The notes: a model not told the origin generated them from the sequence alone. A DNA stretch of 44,542 bases from Phycisphaeraceae bacterium (GCA_029260615.1 JAJDCX010000103.1:1-44542); one strand, 5' to 3'; shown: positions 1 to 7,943, numbered from the stretch's first letter. Translations and numbers: made by a program.

Positions 1-12
1 GTCCGTCATCTA

Positions 13-85
13 GCCGGGACGGTCCGCTACCAAGGTTGTGATCGGGTGCCCCCGGTCACAACAGCCCTCGAGTCCCGGTCCTTTT
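13..85 (+). ncRNA. Structured RNA 3' end or strong terminator hairpin (unidentified)
   Basis: A 12-bp hairpin lies at 35-46 paired with 51-62, with a 4-nt loop TGCC and one G-T wobble. It is enclosed by a possible outer stem, GCCGGGA at 13-19 with TCCCGGT at 73-79, and followed by CCTTTTAATCTTT. This could be the 3' end of a small RNA whose 5' part lies before the window, or an intrinsic terminator of an upstream gene. I tested it as tRNA, tmRNA, RNase P and small SRP RNA; it lacks the T-arm and the conserved loops of each. The strand is inferred from the T-run. Confidence 0.4.
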
Positions 86-185
86 AATCTTTGGATGCTC
101 GGGGTAGCTGTCGATCGTCGCCGTGAGGTTGTCGGCAGACGTGACTCAAATAAATCACGCCTCCACTCTTGGACGATGCGTCACG

Positions 186-310
186 TTTGTGCGCACAAAA
201 GCGGTTCTTGGCGGGTGTTTGGCTGGGCTAAGTCTTGCTGGCGGCGTGGATAAGAAAATGTTCGGTTTTGTGGATTTTTGAGTTGAGAATCGACCGGGTT
301 GTGCGCACAA
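186..310. promoter_or_regulatory. Pair of perfect TTGTGCGCACAA palindromes
   Basis: The 12-bp perfect palindrome TTGTGCGCACAA occurs at 187-198 (extended by one T-A pair at 186-199) and again at 299-310. The centres are 112 bp apart, in gene-free DNA upstream of the restriction-modification genes. Two identical perfect dyads at this spacing look like operators for a dimeric regulator. No regulator gene is adjacent inside the window, so its identity and target are unknown. Between 86 and 645 I see no credible gene; the short frames there have no recognisable protein features. Confidence 0.45.
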
Positions 311-323
311 ATAGGGTCGGAGG

Positions 324-410
324 GAGTGAACCGCGAAGGCGCGAGGAAAGGCGGAGGAAGTCCGGGGAAATATTACGGAACTCACTGAGGCACGAAGGCA
401 CAGAGGAGGA
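324..410. repeat. Dispersed CCGCGAAGGCGCGA-type intergenic repeat
   Basis: ACCGCGAAGGCGCGAGGAAAG begins at about 329 and is followed by a degenerate second unit, CACGAAGGCACAGAGG, at 391-406. The first unit is shared almost exactly with the copies at about 18266 and 26649, each time in intergenic DNA. The units are purine-rich with a loose 8-10 bp period. Translating them in reverse gives an 'RAFAVHS' peptide, which explains spurious open frames here and next to nth. Confidence 0.7.
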
Positions 411-645
411 CTTGGGCGGGAGGTCAGTGTGATGCGGAGGGAGACAAAGGAAGAATACTGAGTTATCTGTGGCTCGTGCTATTCAACGGCCGTGGCGCTG
501 GACCCATGGGCAAAATTGATCTTTGGCTCATTTTGCACCCCCAACTCACAAAGTAGCCGGAGGAAGTCTAAACAGGTAACATCGGAATATCAATGCTTAG
601 GCATGAGGATAATTCATTGCCCGCAAAAGCATCGAAAGGTTATTG

Positions 646-1746
646 ATGAGACGCAAAGACGGCAAACCAAAGACCAAGGCCAAGCGGTTGATGCCGGTTT
701 TCCAGTGTGGTTTTAAGGACCACCCATCAAATGATGCGTTTCGCGGCACACCCGAGGTGTCACGCCCAATCGTCTCGATGTTCGCTGGCTGCGGGGGACT
801 TGACCTTGGTTTCCAAGGAGGGTTTTCTGTATTTCAAGAGCGTTACCCTCGCCTACGTTTTCATATTGCAGCTGCATATGACAGCCTCTCCGATGCGGTG
901 GTTGCTTACCGTCTAAATCTAGGGAATGAAATTCGTGAAGCCGATTTAAGCGAGTTGCCAGCAAAAGATATACCTAGGGCTGAGATTCTCACCGGCGGAT
1001 TCCCGTGCCAAGATTTTTCTTCGTCAGGCCCCAAGACCGGCCTGAATGGTAAACGAGGCCAGCTTTATCTAGCCCTCAAAGACTACATGCGTGTGCATCA
1101 ACCTTCTGTCGTGATTGGCGAAAACGTTCCGCATCTTGAGAAGCTAAGCGGCGGCGCATACATTCGACATATGCTCGATGATTTTGAATCCGAGGGGTAT
1201 AAGTTTGCTGTTTGGAATCTCTACGGTCCTGATTTTGGATTACCCCAAAGTCGGCGACGACTATTTCTGGTAGGCGTAAGGCATGATATTGACGGGTTTC
1301 CGCAAAAACCCTCTGGGTCAGCAAGTCTATTTCGACCGATCGAAGATGGCATAGGCGATCTCAAGCGGGTAACCACCGAATCGGTATGTAATCAGACACA
1401 GTACTATGTTGCAACTCGTGCGTCTTCCGGTGGCGGGCAAGGGGATCACACTAATGTCGCTGGTACGGTCTCATACTGTATCCGAGCTAACCCAAGAGGT
1501 CGCATCCAATTTCACTATGAATTGCCGAGGCGATTGACTGTGCGCGAGTGTGCACGATTGCAGTCATTCCCAGACACTTTTGTTTTCCCTTTTTCAACCC
1601 AGCGAAACATTCTACTTATTGGCAATGCTGTTCCACCGCTGCTAGGCCATGCTGTCGCGCAAAGTATTCAAGGTTTTCTCGACGGTAATCTGGTGACCGA
1701 AGACCCAATTTCATATGGAAAAACCCAGTCAGTTCTGTTTACTTAA
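646..1746 (+). CDS. DNA (cytosine-5-)-methyltransferase of a type II R-M system
   Basis: Transfers a methyl group from S-adenosylmethionine to C5 of cytosine in a specific site and so protects DNA from the partner nuclease encoded 20 bp downstream. The C5-MTase motifs appear in order: motif I FAGCGG (about 46-51), motif IV PCQ with catalytic Cys121, motif VI ENV (159-161), motif VIII QSRRR (201-205), a variable target-recognition stretch (about 215-290), motif IX ending RLQSFP, and motif X GNAVPP (326-331). At 366 aa the length is normal. ATG at 646 is preferred over TTG at 643 because AAAGG at 635-639 is well placed. Base composition is clearly more AT-rich than the genes from cca onward, which suggests transfer. 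The recognition site cannot be read from the sequence. Confidence 0.95.
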   Translation: MRRKDGKPKTKAKRLMPVFQCGFKDHPSNDAFRGTPEVSRPIVSMFAGCGGLDLGFQGGFSVFQERYPRLRFHIAAAYDSLSDAVVAYRLNLGNEIREADLSELPAKDIPRAEILTGGFPCQDFSSSGPKTGLNGKRGQLYLALKDYMRVHQPSVVIGENVPHLEKLSGGAYIRHMLDDFESEGYKFAVWNLYGPDFGLPQSRRRLFLVGVRHDIDGFPQKPSGSASLFRPIEDGIGDLKRVTTESVCNQTQYYVATRASSGGGQGDHTNVAGTVSYCIRANPRGRIQFHYELPRRLTVRECARLQSFPDTFVFPFSTQRNILLIGNAVPPLLGHAVAQSIQGFLDGNLVTEDPISYGKTQSVLFT

Positions 1747-1766
1747 GCAGTAGCAAAGAGCGTTGC

Positions 1767-2573
1767 ATGAATAATGACGAACTATTAAAAGCTTTCCTTG
1801 AGCCGATTGAAAAATGTGCGAGTTACACTCCAAAATTTGGCCATGGAGAAAGTGTGAGCTTGGATGATTTTGGGCGTATGTATGGGAATGACAAATTCTA
1901 CTCACTTATCGGCTTGAATAGCCCGTTAGTCTATGCCGCTCATAAAGCTGCAGGGGGCTTGACATCAATATACCGTCAAATAGGCGTTGGAGCAGAACGG
2001 CTTATCAGGAAAGTGGCTGCGGATACACTTGGCTTGACCGAATCTCAACTTGATTGGAGCTATACATATCGTAGGTCCAGCGGGAAAGATGGTGTTCACA
2101 AATTAGATGCTAGAATTCGTTCTACCGACATTACTGGGAAAGCCCGACAGCGACTTGTTAAGTGGATGCAAGGAGCTCAAAAACAAATAAGTTCTGGACA
2201 GGATGGAAAGTTTCAAGCCGACGGCGTGGTACTTGAAATTCGCCAAGGATACAAGAGCGCAGACTCAAAACGCCAGAATGCAGATTTGCGATTTGCTGCT
2301 CGCGCATACCAAGATGGATTATTACCGGTTGTCTTAGTTATGTCAGACCAGATCGGTGATGCTATTGTTGAACGATACCGTCGTGATGGATTACTCGTGA
2401 CAACAGGGGTAACCGGCAATGATCCATTATTGTCAAGCTTTGCCCTAATAAACGACTTGTTTGAGTTTGATTTACTTGAATTTCTGGAGTCAAATCAAAA
2501 AGTAATTCAAGATCAACTACATTCTTCTATTGGTGCTTTGCTGTCACCTACAACGGATAAATCAAAACGATAG
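1767..2573 (+). CDS. Type II restriction endonuclease, probably ApaLI-like
   Basis: 268-aa protein directly after the methyltransferase in the same direction, as expected for the cleaving partner. The likely PD-(D/E)XK-type core is the stretch around residues 152-174, with D152, E157, K163 and the conserved-looking string EIRQGYKSADSKRQNADL. I associate this string with the ApaLI-like endonuclease family (site GTGCAC in ApaLI), from memory only. The C-terminal third, with alternating hydrophobic strands (LLPVVLVMSDQ), fits the rest of a nuclease fold. Base composition is AT-rich like its partner. The endonuclease call rests on the context plus the core motif; the family and site are tentative. 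Confidence 0.75.
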   Translation: MNNDELLKAFLEPIEKCASYTPKFGHGESVSLDDFGRMYGNDKFYSLIGLNSPLVYAAHKAAGGLTSIYRQIGVGAERLIRKVAADTLGLTESQLDWSYTYRRSSGKDGVHKLDARIRSTDITGKARQRLVKWMQGAQKQISSGQDGKFQADGVVLEIRQGYKSADSKRQNADLRFAARAYQDGLLPVVLVMSDQIGDAIVERYRRDGLLVTTGVTGNDPLLSSFALINDLFEFDLLEFLESNQKVIQDQLHSSIGALLSPTTDKSKR

Positions 2574-2652
2574 GCTTTAGTTTACCTGAAGAACCTCTCT
2601 TTATCCTTCAACAGCCAACCGCGATCGGCATTTTTCATAGGGGGCAGCTCTA

Positions 2653-2671
2653 GGCTTGCTATCGGCAAGCC
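2653..2671. terminator. Hairpin downstream of the R-M genes
   Basis: GGCTTGC (2653-2659) pairs with GCAAGCC (2665-2671) around a 5-nt loop, 80 bp after the endonuclease stop. There is no clear T-run, so it may be a weak terminator. The rest of 2574-2743 is AT-rich with nothing else recognisable. Confidence 0.35.
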
Positions 2672-2743
2672 ATTCATATCGAGACGTCAATAACAGCAAG
2701 TTCAAGACGATTAACTTTGGCTTACTAAATGTCCTACTTGAGT

Positions 2744-2749
2744 TACACT
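2744..2749 (+). promoter_or_regulatory. -10 box for leaderless cca
   Basis: TACACT ends 7 nt before the cca ATG at 2757, so transcription would begin at or next to the start codon. There is no Shine-Dalgarno. No clear -35 box is seen. Confidence 0.5.
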
Positions 2750-2756
2750 CTTACCC

Positions 2757-4220
2757 ATGACTGACCCGGACAACAGTGCGCGGATGGCGGCGGTTGGGGT
2801 GATTCAGGTGCTTCGGCGTGCGGGGCATGTGGGTTATCTGGCTGGGGGGTGTGTGCGCGATGGGTTGTTAGGGGTGGCGGCTAAGGATTTTGATGTGGCG
2901 ACTTCGGCGAGGCCGGAGGTTGTGCGGGGGCTGTTTAAGCGGAGTCAGTATGTGGGGGAGGCGTTTGGGGTGGTGCTGGTTTATGGTCCCACGCTCGCAG
3001 AGCGTGGGCTTGGGGGGGAGGGTGCGGGGGGAAATCTGGAAAACAAAGTGGGGAAAAATCAGGGGCTAGTTCCGGCGGGTGTGGAGGTGGCTACGTTTCG
3101 GGTGGAGTGGGGGTATGAGGATGGGCGGCGGCCGGGCGCGGTGGAGTTTACGGATGCGGAGCATGATGCGCAGCGGCGGGACTTTACGGTGAACGGGTTG
3201 TTTGCGGATCCGTTGGATGAGAAGTTGGAGCCTGTGGCCCCCGGAAAAGAGAAGGTGATTGATTATGTGGGGGGTGTGGCGGATCTTAAGGCGGGAGTGC
3301 TGCGGGCGATCGGGGTTGCGGGGGAGCGGTTTAATGAGGACTACTTGAGGATGCTGCGTGCGGTGCGGTTTGCTGCGCGGTTTGGTTTTGAGATTGAAAC
3401 GGAGACGGCTAAGGCGATCCGTGCGTCGGCTAAGAAGCTAAGTGGGATCAGCCGGGAACGGATCGGGCAAGAGGTGCGGTTGATGTTGACGGGGCCCGGG
3501 CCTGCGGTAGCGGCGGGTTTGATGCAGGCGCTTAAGCTGGATGGGCCGACACTTGGTGGGGATTGTGTGAGGGCGGAGTTGGGGGCGCTGTCGGGTGTGG
3601 TGGGCGGGGAAAAAGAAGACGGTCCCACGCTCGGAGAGCGTGGGTTTCTGGGGGGGACAGAGGAATCGGGAGGTGACGGTGCGGGGGATGTTCCCAGGGA
3701 TGAAACTCCGGGGGGGTATGGGTTGGTGTTGGGGGCTTGGATGTTGGATCGTGCGGGGGCGTCGGGGTCGTTGGAAGCGGCGGCGGGGTTTGCGGAGAAA
3801 GAGTCGCGGGGTGTGTTGGGTGTGTGGCGTAAGGCGTTGTGCCTGAGTAATGATGATCGGGATGAGGTGGCGAGTGTGATGGGGCTGGTGGTGCGTGCGG
3901 CGGGCTGGGCGGGGTTGGGGGTGGCGAAGCGTAAGCGTTTGTTGGCGGAGCCGGGCTGGGGGATGGCGCTGAGGTTGTTGCGTGTGGTGGGTGCGGGTGA
4001 GGCGGAGGTGATTGAGCGGGAGAGTGTGGGGTTGATCGCGGAGGGGGTTTCGCCGGTGTGTTTGGTGAATGGGGATGATTTGTTGGGGATGGGCGTATCG
4101 GGTGGGCCCAGGATCGGGGAGCTGCTGGAGGGGGTTTATGATGAGCAGTTAGAGGGACGGGTTCGGGATCGGGAGGAAGGGTTGGCGTGGGTGAGGGGGG
4201 AGCTGGGGGTTGGGGGTTAG
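2757..4220 (+). CDS. cca: CCA-adding enzyme / poly(A) polymerase family nucleotidyltransferase
   Basis: Adds CCA (or A) to RNA 3' ends; class II nucleotidyltransferase family. The nucleotidyltransferase head shows GGCVRD at about 30-34, the metal-binding DFD at 44-46, RRDFTVN at 140-146, and then the RNA-binding block (DYLRMLRAVRFAARFGFEI, about 195-213). At 487 aa it is longer than usual. Two stretches look inserted: residues about 77-107, between FGVVLVY and GVEVATFR, which are normally almost adjacent; and about 281-319, rich in Gly and Glu. Each carries a copy of the same DNA palindrome (2988-3008 and 3624-3644) and starts with the peptide GPTL. The coding strand is extremely G-rich. Whether it makes CCA or poly(A) tails cannot be decided from sequence. 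Confidence 0.9.
   Translation: MTDPDNSARMAAVGVIQVLRRAGHVGYLAGGCVRDGLLGVAAKDFDVATSARPEVVRGLFKRSQYVGEAFGVVLVYGPTLAERGLGGEGAGGNLENKVGKNQGLVPAGVEVATFRVEWGYEDGRRPGAVEFTDAEHDAQRRDFTVNGLFADPLDEKLEPVAPGKEKVIDYVGGVADLKAGVLRAIGVAGERFNEDYLRMLRAVRFAARFGFEIETETAKAIRASAKKLSGISRERIGQEVRLMLTGPGPAVAAGLMQALKLDGPTLGGDCVRAELGALSGVVGGEKEDGPTLGERGFLGGTEESGGDGAGDVPRDETPGGYGLVLGAWMLDRAGASGSLEAAAGFAEKESRGVLGVWRKALCLSNDDRDEVASVMGLVVRAAGWAGLGVAKRKRLLAEPGWGMALRLLRVVGAGEAEVIERESVGLIAEGVSPVCLVNGDDLLGMGVSGGPRIGELLEGVYDEQLEGRVRDREEGLAWVRGELGVGG
2988..3008. repeat. Palindromic repeat inside cca, copy 1
   Basis: CCCACGCTC (2988-2996), loop GCA, GAGCGTGGG (3000-3008): a perfect 9-bp stem preceded by GGT. It encodes GPTLAERG in frame, inside an insertion relative to the family. 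Confidence 0.85.
3624..3644. repeat. Palindromic repeat inside cca, copy 2
   Basis: CCCACGCTC (3624-3632), loop GGA, GAGCGTGGG (3636-3644). The same stem as copy 1 with a different loop, again preceded by GGT and read in the same frame (GPTLGERG). Confidence 0.85.
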
Positions 4221-4297
4221 GGGTTGGGGGTGTTCCACGTTCAGAGAGCGTGGGCTTTGAGTGAGTGGTTGGGGGGAGCGCTAAGCCGCAAGCGGGG
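4201..4297. repeat. Repeat cluster after cca: G-rich run, decayed palindrome, CCGCAAGCGG element
   Basis: The end of cca and its downstream region hold a run of GGGGGTT-type units (4204-4232), then a decayed third copy of the cca palindrome (CCACGTTC at 4235-4242, GAGCGTGG at 4246-4253). A CGCTAAGCCGCAAGCGG element follows at 4279-4295; it recurs at 13273 and, with one change, at 20349. The rest of the 220-bp gap to the next gene holds nothing else I recognise. Confidence 0.65.
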
Positions 4298-4440
4298 GTT
4301 GGGCGCGGGATTAAGAATGGGGAGAAGGGGTTGGATTGGGTGGATGGGATGGGGCGCGCGACAAGTCGCGGCGCTTCTTGGGGGAAACGAGGGGGTTAAG
4401 AAAAGACACAGACGGCGAGTGTGGGTAGGATCGTTGGGCT

Positions 4441-5058
4441 GTGATGGAATTTTTGACAGAACTTGGGACGAACGCGCCGTACATGCCTTATGTGGTGGTG
4501 CTGGGGCTGTTGTTGTTGAGCGGGTTTGGTCTGCCGATCCCCGAGGATATCCCGTTGATCCTGGCGGGGTACCTGGCGTTTTATGGTTATGCGGATGCGT
4601 GGGTGCTGTTTCCGCTGACGTTTTTGGCGGTGGTGGGAGCGGATTTGATGGTGTTTGTGTTGGGGCGGAGGTACGGGCACCACGTGCCGAAGCTGCCATT
4701 GATGCGGCGTTTTTTGACGGAGAAGCGGCTGGCGCGGACGGAGGGGCTGCTGCACGCACATGGGGGGAAGTTTATGTTTGCGGCGCGGTTTTTGCCGGGG
4801 TTGCGGGCGCCGGCGATCTTCACGGCGGGGAATTTTAAGATCCCTTATTGGAAGTTTTTGCTGTATGACGGGGGGGCGGCGTTGATCAGTGTGCCGGTGA
4901 TTCTGGGGCTGGCGTATTACTTTGCGAATCACCTGGAGCAGGTGCGTAAGTGGGTGGCGAACGGCGAGCGAGGGGCGATCGGGGTGATCCTGGTTGCGGC
5001 GGCGGTGTTCATCGGGGTGAAGCTGCTGGTGAACCGTCGGCTGGCGAAGGATAAGTAG
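4441..5058 (+). CDS. DedA-family (VTT domain) inner-membrane protein
   Basis: 205-aa polytopic membrane protein. Family signatures: the N-terminal GFGLPIPEDIPLILAGYLA segment with conserved PxPxE and G residues, and the later FAARFLPGLRAPAIFTAGN segment with the F-x-R-F-x-P-G-x-R motif. Hydrophobic helices lie at about 12-50, 55-75, 135-165 and 170-195. DedA proteins are linked to lipid-carrier scrambling and membrane homeostasis. Start is GTG 4441 or ATG 4444; a TAGGAT box at 4426-4431 lies 9 nt before the GTG. It sits between cca and yggS without overlap. Confidence 0.88.
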   Translation: MMEFLTELGTNAPYMPYVVVLGLLLLSGFGLPIPEDIPLILAGYLAFYGYADAWVLFPLTFLAVVGADLMVFVLGRRYGHHVPKLPLMRRFLTEKRLARTEGLLHAHGGKFMFAARFLPGLRAPAIFTAGNFKIPYWKFLLYDGGAALISVPVILGLAYYFANHLEQVRKWVANGERGAIGVILVAAAVFIGVKLLVNRRLAKDK

Positions 5059-5118
5059 GGATATGGGGGTGTGAGGCGTGCGGGCGTGAGCCGTCTTGCG
5101 TGGGTGGGAAAAACGGCC

Positions 5119-5124
5119 TAACCT
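5119..5124 (+). promoter_or_regulatory. -10 box for leaderless yggS
   Basis: TAACCT ends 6 nt before ATG 5131; no Shine-Dalgarno is visible. Confidence 0.5.
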
Positions 5125-5130
5125 TTTAGT

Positions 5131-5919
5131 ATGGCAACAGAATTGATAGGTCCAACAGAACTCAAAGATGCGTACCGGCGTTTGCAGGACCGTATCCATG
5201 CGGCGGCGGAGAAGGCTGGGCGCAGGGCGGATGATGTGCAGACGATCGCGGTGACCAAGTACGCCACGCCGGACCAGATCCGGATGTTGGTGGAGATGGG
5301 CCACGCGGAGTTGGGGGAATCAAAGGTGCAGCAGTTGGCCCAGCGTGTGGCGATGCTGGAAGAATTTTTGGGTCGTAAGAAGACGCTGGCGGGTGCTGCG
5401 CCTAAGTCGTCGGTGGATGATCTGCCGGAGAAGGTGCGTTGGCACATGGTCGGGCACTTGCAGCGGAACAAGGTGAAGCAGATATTGCCGTTGGTGGGTT
5501 TGATCCACAGTGTGGACAGCCTGAGGCTGGCGGAGGAGATTCATAATTACGCGGCGCGGGTGGACACGGTGGTGGATATTTTGATCCAGGTGAATGCGAC
5601 GGGGGAGGCGGGCAAGACAGGCGTGGCTGGGCCGGCGGTGATTCATTTGGCTGACCAGATCGACACGATGATGCACCTGCGTTTGCGTGGATTGATGACG
5701 ATGGGGCCGAACACAGACAACCCTGAGGATGCGCGGCTGGGGTTTTCAAGGACGGCGGAGATATTCTCGGACATCCGCAAAGAGAAGATCGGCGGGCCGG
5801 AGTGCAACGTGCTGTCGATGGGCATGTCGTCGGACCTTGAAGTGGCGATTGAAGAGGGTGCGAACGTGCTGCGGATCGGGCGGGCGTTGTTTGGTGACCC
5901 GCCAGAGGAATCAACTTGA
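5131..5919 (+). CDS. Pyridoxal-phosphate homeostasis protein (YggS/PLPBP family)
   Basis: 262-aa PLP-binding TIM-barrel protein of the alanine-racemase N-terminal fold, which buffers PLP and affects amino-acid metabolism. Signatures: AVTKYAT (PLP lysine in the first strand), GESKVQQ, WHMVGHLQRNKVK, IHSVDS, ILIQVNATGEAGKTG, RGLMTMGP, LSMGMSSDLEVAIEEGANVLRIGRALFG. A stretch of about 15 residues after MLEEFLGRKK is longer than in compact homologues. The start ATG at 5131 follows a leaderless-type -10 box. It stands alone; the following 160 bp up to the GH130 gene shows nothing recognisable. Confidence 0.93.
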   Translation: MATELIGPTELKDAYRRLQDRIHAAAEKAGRRADDVQTIAVTKYATPDQIRMLVEMGHAELGESKVQQLAQRVAMLEEFLGRKKTLAGAAPKSSVDDLPEKVRWHMVGHLQRNKVKQILPLVGLIHSVDSLRLAEEIHNYAARVDTVVDILIQVNATGEAGKTGVAGPAVIHLADQIDTMMHLRLRGLMTMGPNTDNPEDARLGFSRTAEIFSDIRKEKIGGPECNVLSMGMSSDLEVAIEEGANVLRIGRALFGDPPEEST

Positions 5920-6080
5920 TCGGGGGCCCGGGGAGGTCGGAGGAGGCAGTCGGTGTTGCTCGAGTAGTTGGCACCGAAGCATCGGCTCAACTCGATCATG
6001 AAGAGAAATTTACCCACACGCTCACGGCGACTGTGTAAGTATCAAGCCGGGCGTGTCGGCTACCGATAAGCACCCTATCT

Positions 6081-7562
6081 ATGCCAGCACAAGCGACTAT
6101 CAAACTTCGTGTCACACGCCACCCCGACCGATTCATTTCGGATGACCGGCGTGTTATCACACGTTTCTTTCAAGTCGGTGATGAGACGCGGGTCATGACG
6201 GTACTGCGGCGGGTCGCTGAGCTTACCGAGGCTGAGGTGGCGTCGCTGTTGGAGCGTGTGTTGAGGGACTTTGGGGATCGGCACCGGCGTATCGAGGCGG
6301 TGCTCGAGAACCACTTTGATTTTGTGAGGCCGTTGCTGGAGAGGCCCGAGGAACTGACGCGCGAGAGACGGATGCTGATCGGGTCGTACTTCACGATGGA
6401 GTATTCGATCGAGTCGGCGGCGTTGTTCAACCCGTCGATCGTGCCGCACCCGGATCAGGAAGGCGTGGGCAAGGATGAGCTGCGGTTCATTATGAGCCTG
6501 CGTGCCACGGGAGAGGGGCATGTGTCTTCGATCGTGTTCCGCACGGGGAAGGTGGACACCCAGGGTGAGATCACCTTCGACCCGCCGAGCAAGTACGCGG
6601 CACGGCTGCGGATGCGGACGGACCAGGTGTATGAGAAGAACCTGTTCTTTTATAAATTGATTGAGATGGCGGCGTATAACGAGACGGCTCGGGTGATCCT
6701 CGATGCGATGCCGGAGTTTTTTACTTACCGGGATCTGGATCACACGGTGGCGCAGTTGCGTGAGAGGCCGAACAACCCGGCGGCGTTTAATGAGACGTCG
6801 GAGAACATGTTGTGGCTAGCGCGTAGTAATTACCATTTGCTGGTGCCGCCGGATGCCGACCCGTCGGAGATCGTTATATTCCCGACCAGCGAGAACGAGT
6901 CCAAGGGGATCGAAGACCTGCGGATGACGCGGTTCGTGGATGATGATGGGAAGGTGACGTACTTCGGGACGTACACGGCGTACAACGGGTTCCGTATCCT
7001 GCCGCAGCTCCTGGAGACCGAGGACTTCACCGACATCAAGGTGCACACGCTCAACGGGAAGTATGTGCAGAACAAGGGTATGGCCCTGTTCCCGCGGAAG
7101 ATTGATGGGCTGTACCACATGATCTCCCGGCTGGACGGTGAGAATATGTTTTTGATGCGGTCTGACAACACACACTTCTGGAACGAGGCGGTGAAATTGC
7201 AGGCACCGCGTTACCCGTGGGAGTTCGTGCAGATCGGGAACTGCGGCCCGCCGATCGAGACGGAGGCGGGTTGGGTATTGTTGACACACGGGGTCGGGCC
7301 GATGAGGCAGTACTGCATCGGCGCGTCGCTGTTGGATCTGGAAGACCCGTCGAAGGTGATCGGGCATCTGAAGAACCCGCTGATCGTGCCGGAGGCAGAC
7401 GAGCGTGAGGGGTATGTGCCGAATGTTGTTTACACCTGCGGGGCGTTGCTGAATGGTGACCTGTTGATGATCCCGTATGCGGTGAGCGACTCGGCGACGA
7501 CGTTTGCGACAACGAGCATGTCTGATCTGTTGAGCGTGTTGACCGACAACGGTGGGCTGTAA
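6081..7562 (+). CDS. GH130 family glycoside phosphorylase/hydrolase
   Basis: 493-aa cytoplasmic protein (no signal peptide) resembling glycoside family 130, whose members phosphorolyse or hydrolyse beta-mannosides. The five-bladed propeller signatures start near residue 270: DLRMTRFVDDDGKVTYFGTYTAYNG, then KGMALFPRKIDG..HMISRLDGENMFLMRSDN, GWVLLTHGVG and Y.IGASLLDLEDPSKVIG near the end. The N-terminal 250 residues form a long mostly helical extension, as in the larger GH130 subgroups. Substrate and phosphorolysis versus hydrolysis cannot be read here. No mannan transporter or epimerase is adjacent. A GC hairpin (7615-7632) lies after the stop. Confidence 0.85.
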   Translation: MPAQATIKLRVTRHPDRFISDDRRVITRFFQVGDETRVMTVLRRVAELTEAEVASLLERVLRDFGDRHRRIEAVLENHFDFVRPLLERPEELTRERRMLIGSYFTMEYSIESAALFNPSIVPHPDQEGVGKDELRFIMSLRATGEGHVSSIVFRTGKVDTQGEITFDPPSKYAARLRMRTDQVYEKNLFFYKLIEMAAYNETARVILDAMPEFFTYRDLDHTVAQLRERPNNPAAFNETSENMLWLARSNYHLLVPPDADPSEIVIFPTSENESKGIEDLRMTRFVDDDGKVTYFGTYTAYNGFRILPQLLETEDFTDIKVHTLNGKYVQNKGMALFPRKIDGLYHMISRLDGENMFLMRSDNTHFWNEAVKLQAPRYPWEFVQIGNCGPPIETEAGWVLLTHGVGPMRQYCIGASLLDLEDPSKVIGHLKNPLIVPEADEREGYVPNVVYTCGALLNGDLLMIPYAVSDSATTFATTSMSDLLSVLTDNGGL

Positions 7563-7943
7563 TACCCATCGCACCAAATACTCGTGAGTCGTCGATTGAT
7601 TATGCAGGGAAATCCCCCCGCAAAACCGGGGGCTAGGGGAGGACAAGACGTACGAGAACTAAGTGGGATTGGTGTGAGGACCGTGCTAGCGTGTCTCACA
7701 CCCATGGCGCGCACAGCCCGGGAAGGGTTCAAGGCCAAGCATCATGTTTCAAGGGGGCGTGCCTGCGTATCGTTAAATTGGGCGATATACGACACCCAGG
7801 CTATCCAGAGGCGTCTTTATAGTGGTTGTCTTACACCTGCATGTGAAAATGTTTAATATTTTTCTATGTAAGTGGCTCTTCCCGGTGGTATGCTAGGGCA
7901 TCATATGATGATGGTCAGCCAACCACCTGCAAAGGACATAATC
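7563..7943. other. Gene-free interval with a GC hairpin and a 12-bp palindrome
   Basis: CCCCCG (7615-7620) pairs with CGGGGG (7627-7632) around CAAAAC and may end the GH130 transcript; there is no T-run. Near the PEP-CTERM gene is a perfect palindrome CATCATATGATG (7899-7910), about 9 bp after a possible -10 TATGCT. Its position suggests an operator or promoter dyad. An open frame at 7584-7856 shows no protein-like features. Confidence 0.4.

Noticed and set aside
13..80. tRNA gene at the left edge
   Set aside because: A 7-bp acceptor-like stem exists, but the central hairpin is 12 bp long and there is no T-arm or anticodon loop.
155..385. Small minus-strand frame with an 'RAFAVHS' peptide
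   Set aside because: The peptide is the translation of the dispersed CCGCGAAGGCGCGA repeat and appears also near 18270; it is not a gene.
4201..4232. Telomere-like or origin-like G-rich repeat
   Set aside because: Short GGGGGTT run at the end of cca; no DnaA boxes or oriC-type genes nearby, and similar runs occur inside priA.
2988..4254. CRISPR array
   Set aside because: The repeats are palindromes spaced 600 bp apart inside a coding gene, with no regular spacers and no cas genes.
4224..4838. Long + strand frame over the DedA gene
   Set aside because: The real DedA frame (4441-5058) shows clear membrane helices and family motifs. The other frame is Gly/Arg/Val-rich shadow sequence from G-rich DNA.
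7584..7856. 90-codon frame after the GH130 gene
   Set aside because: No recognisable ribosome-binding site or -10 box, no domain or helix pattern; the region contains a terminator-like hairpin.
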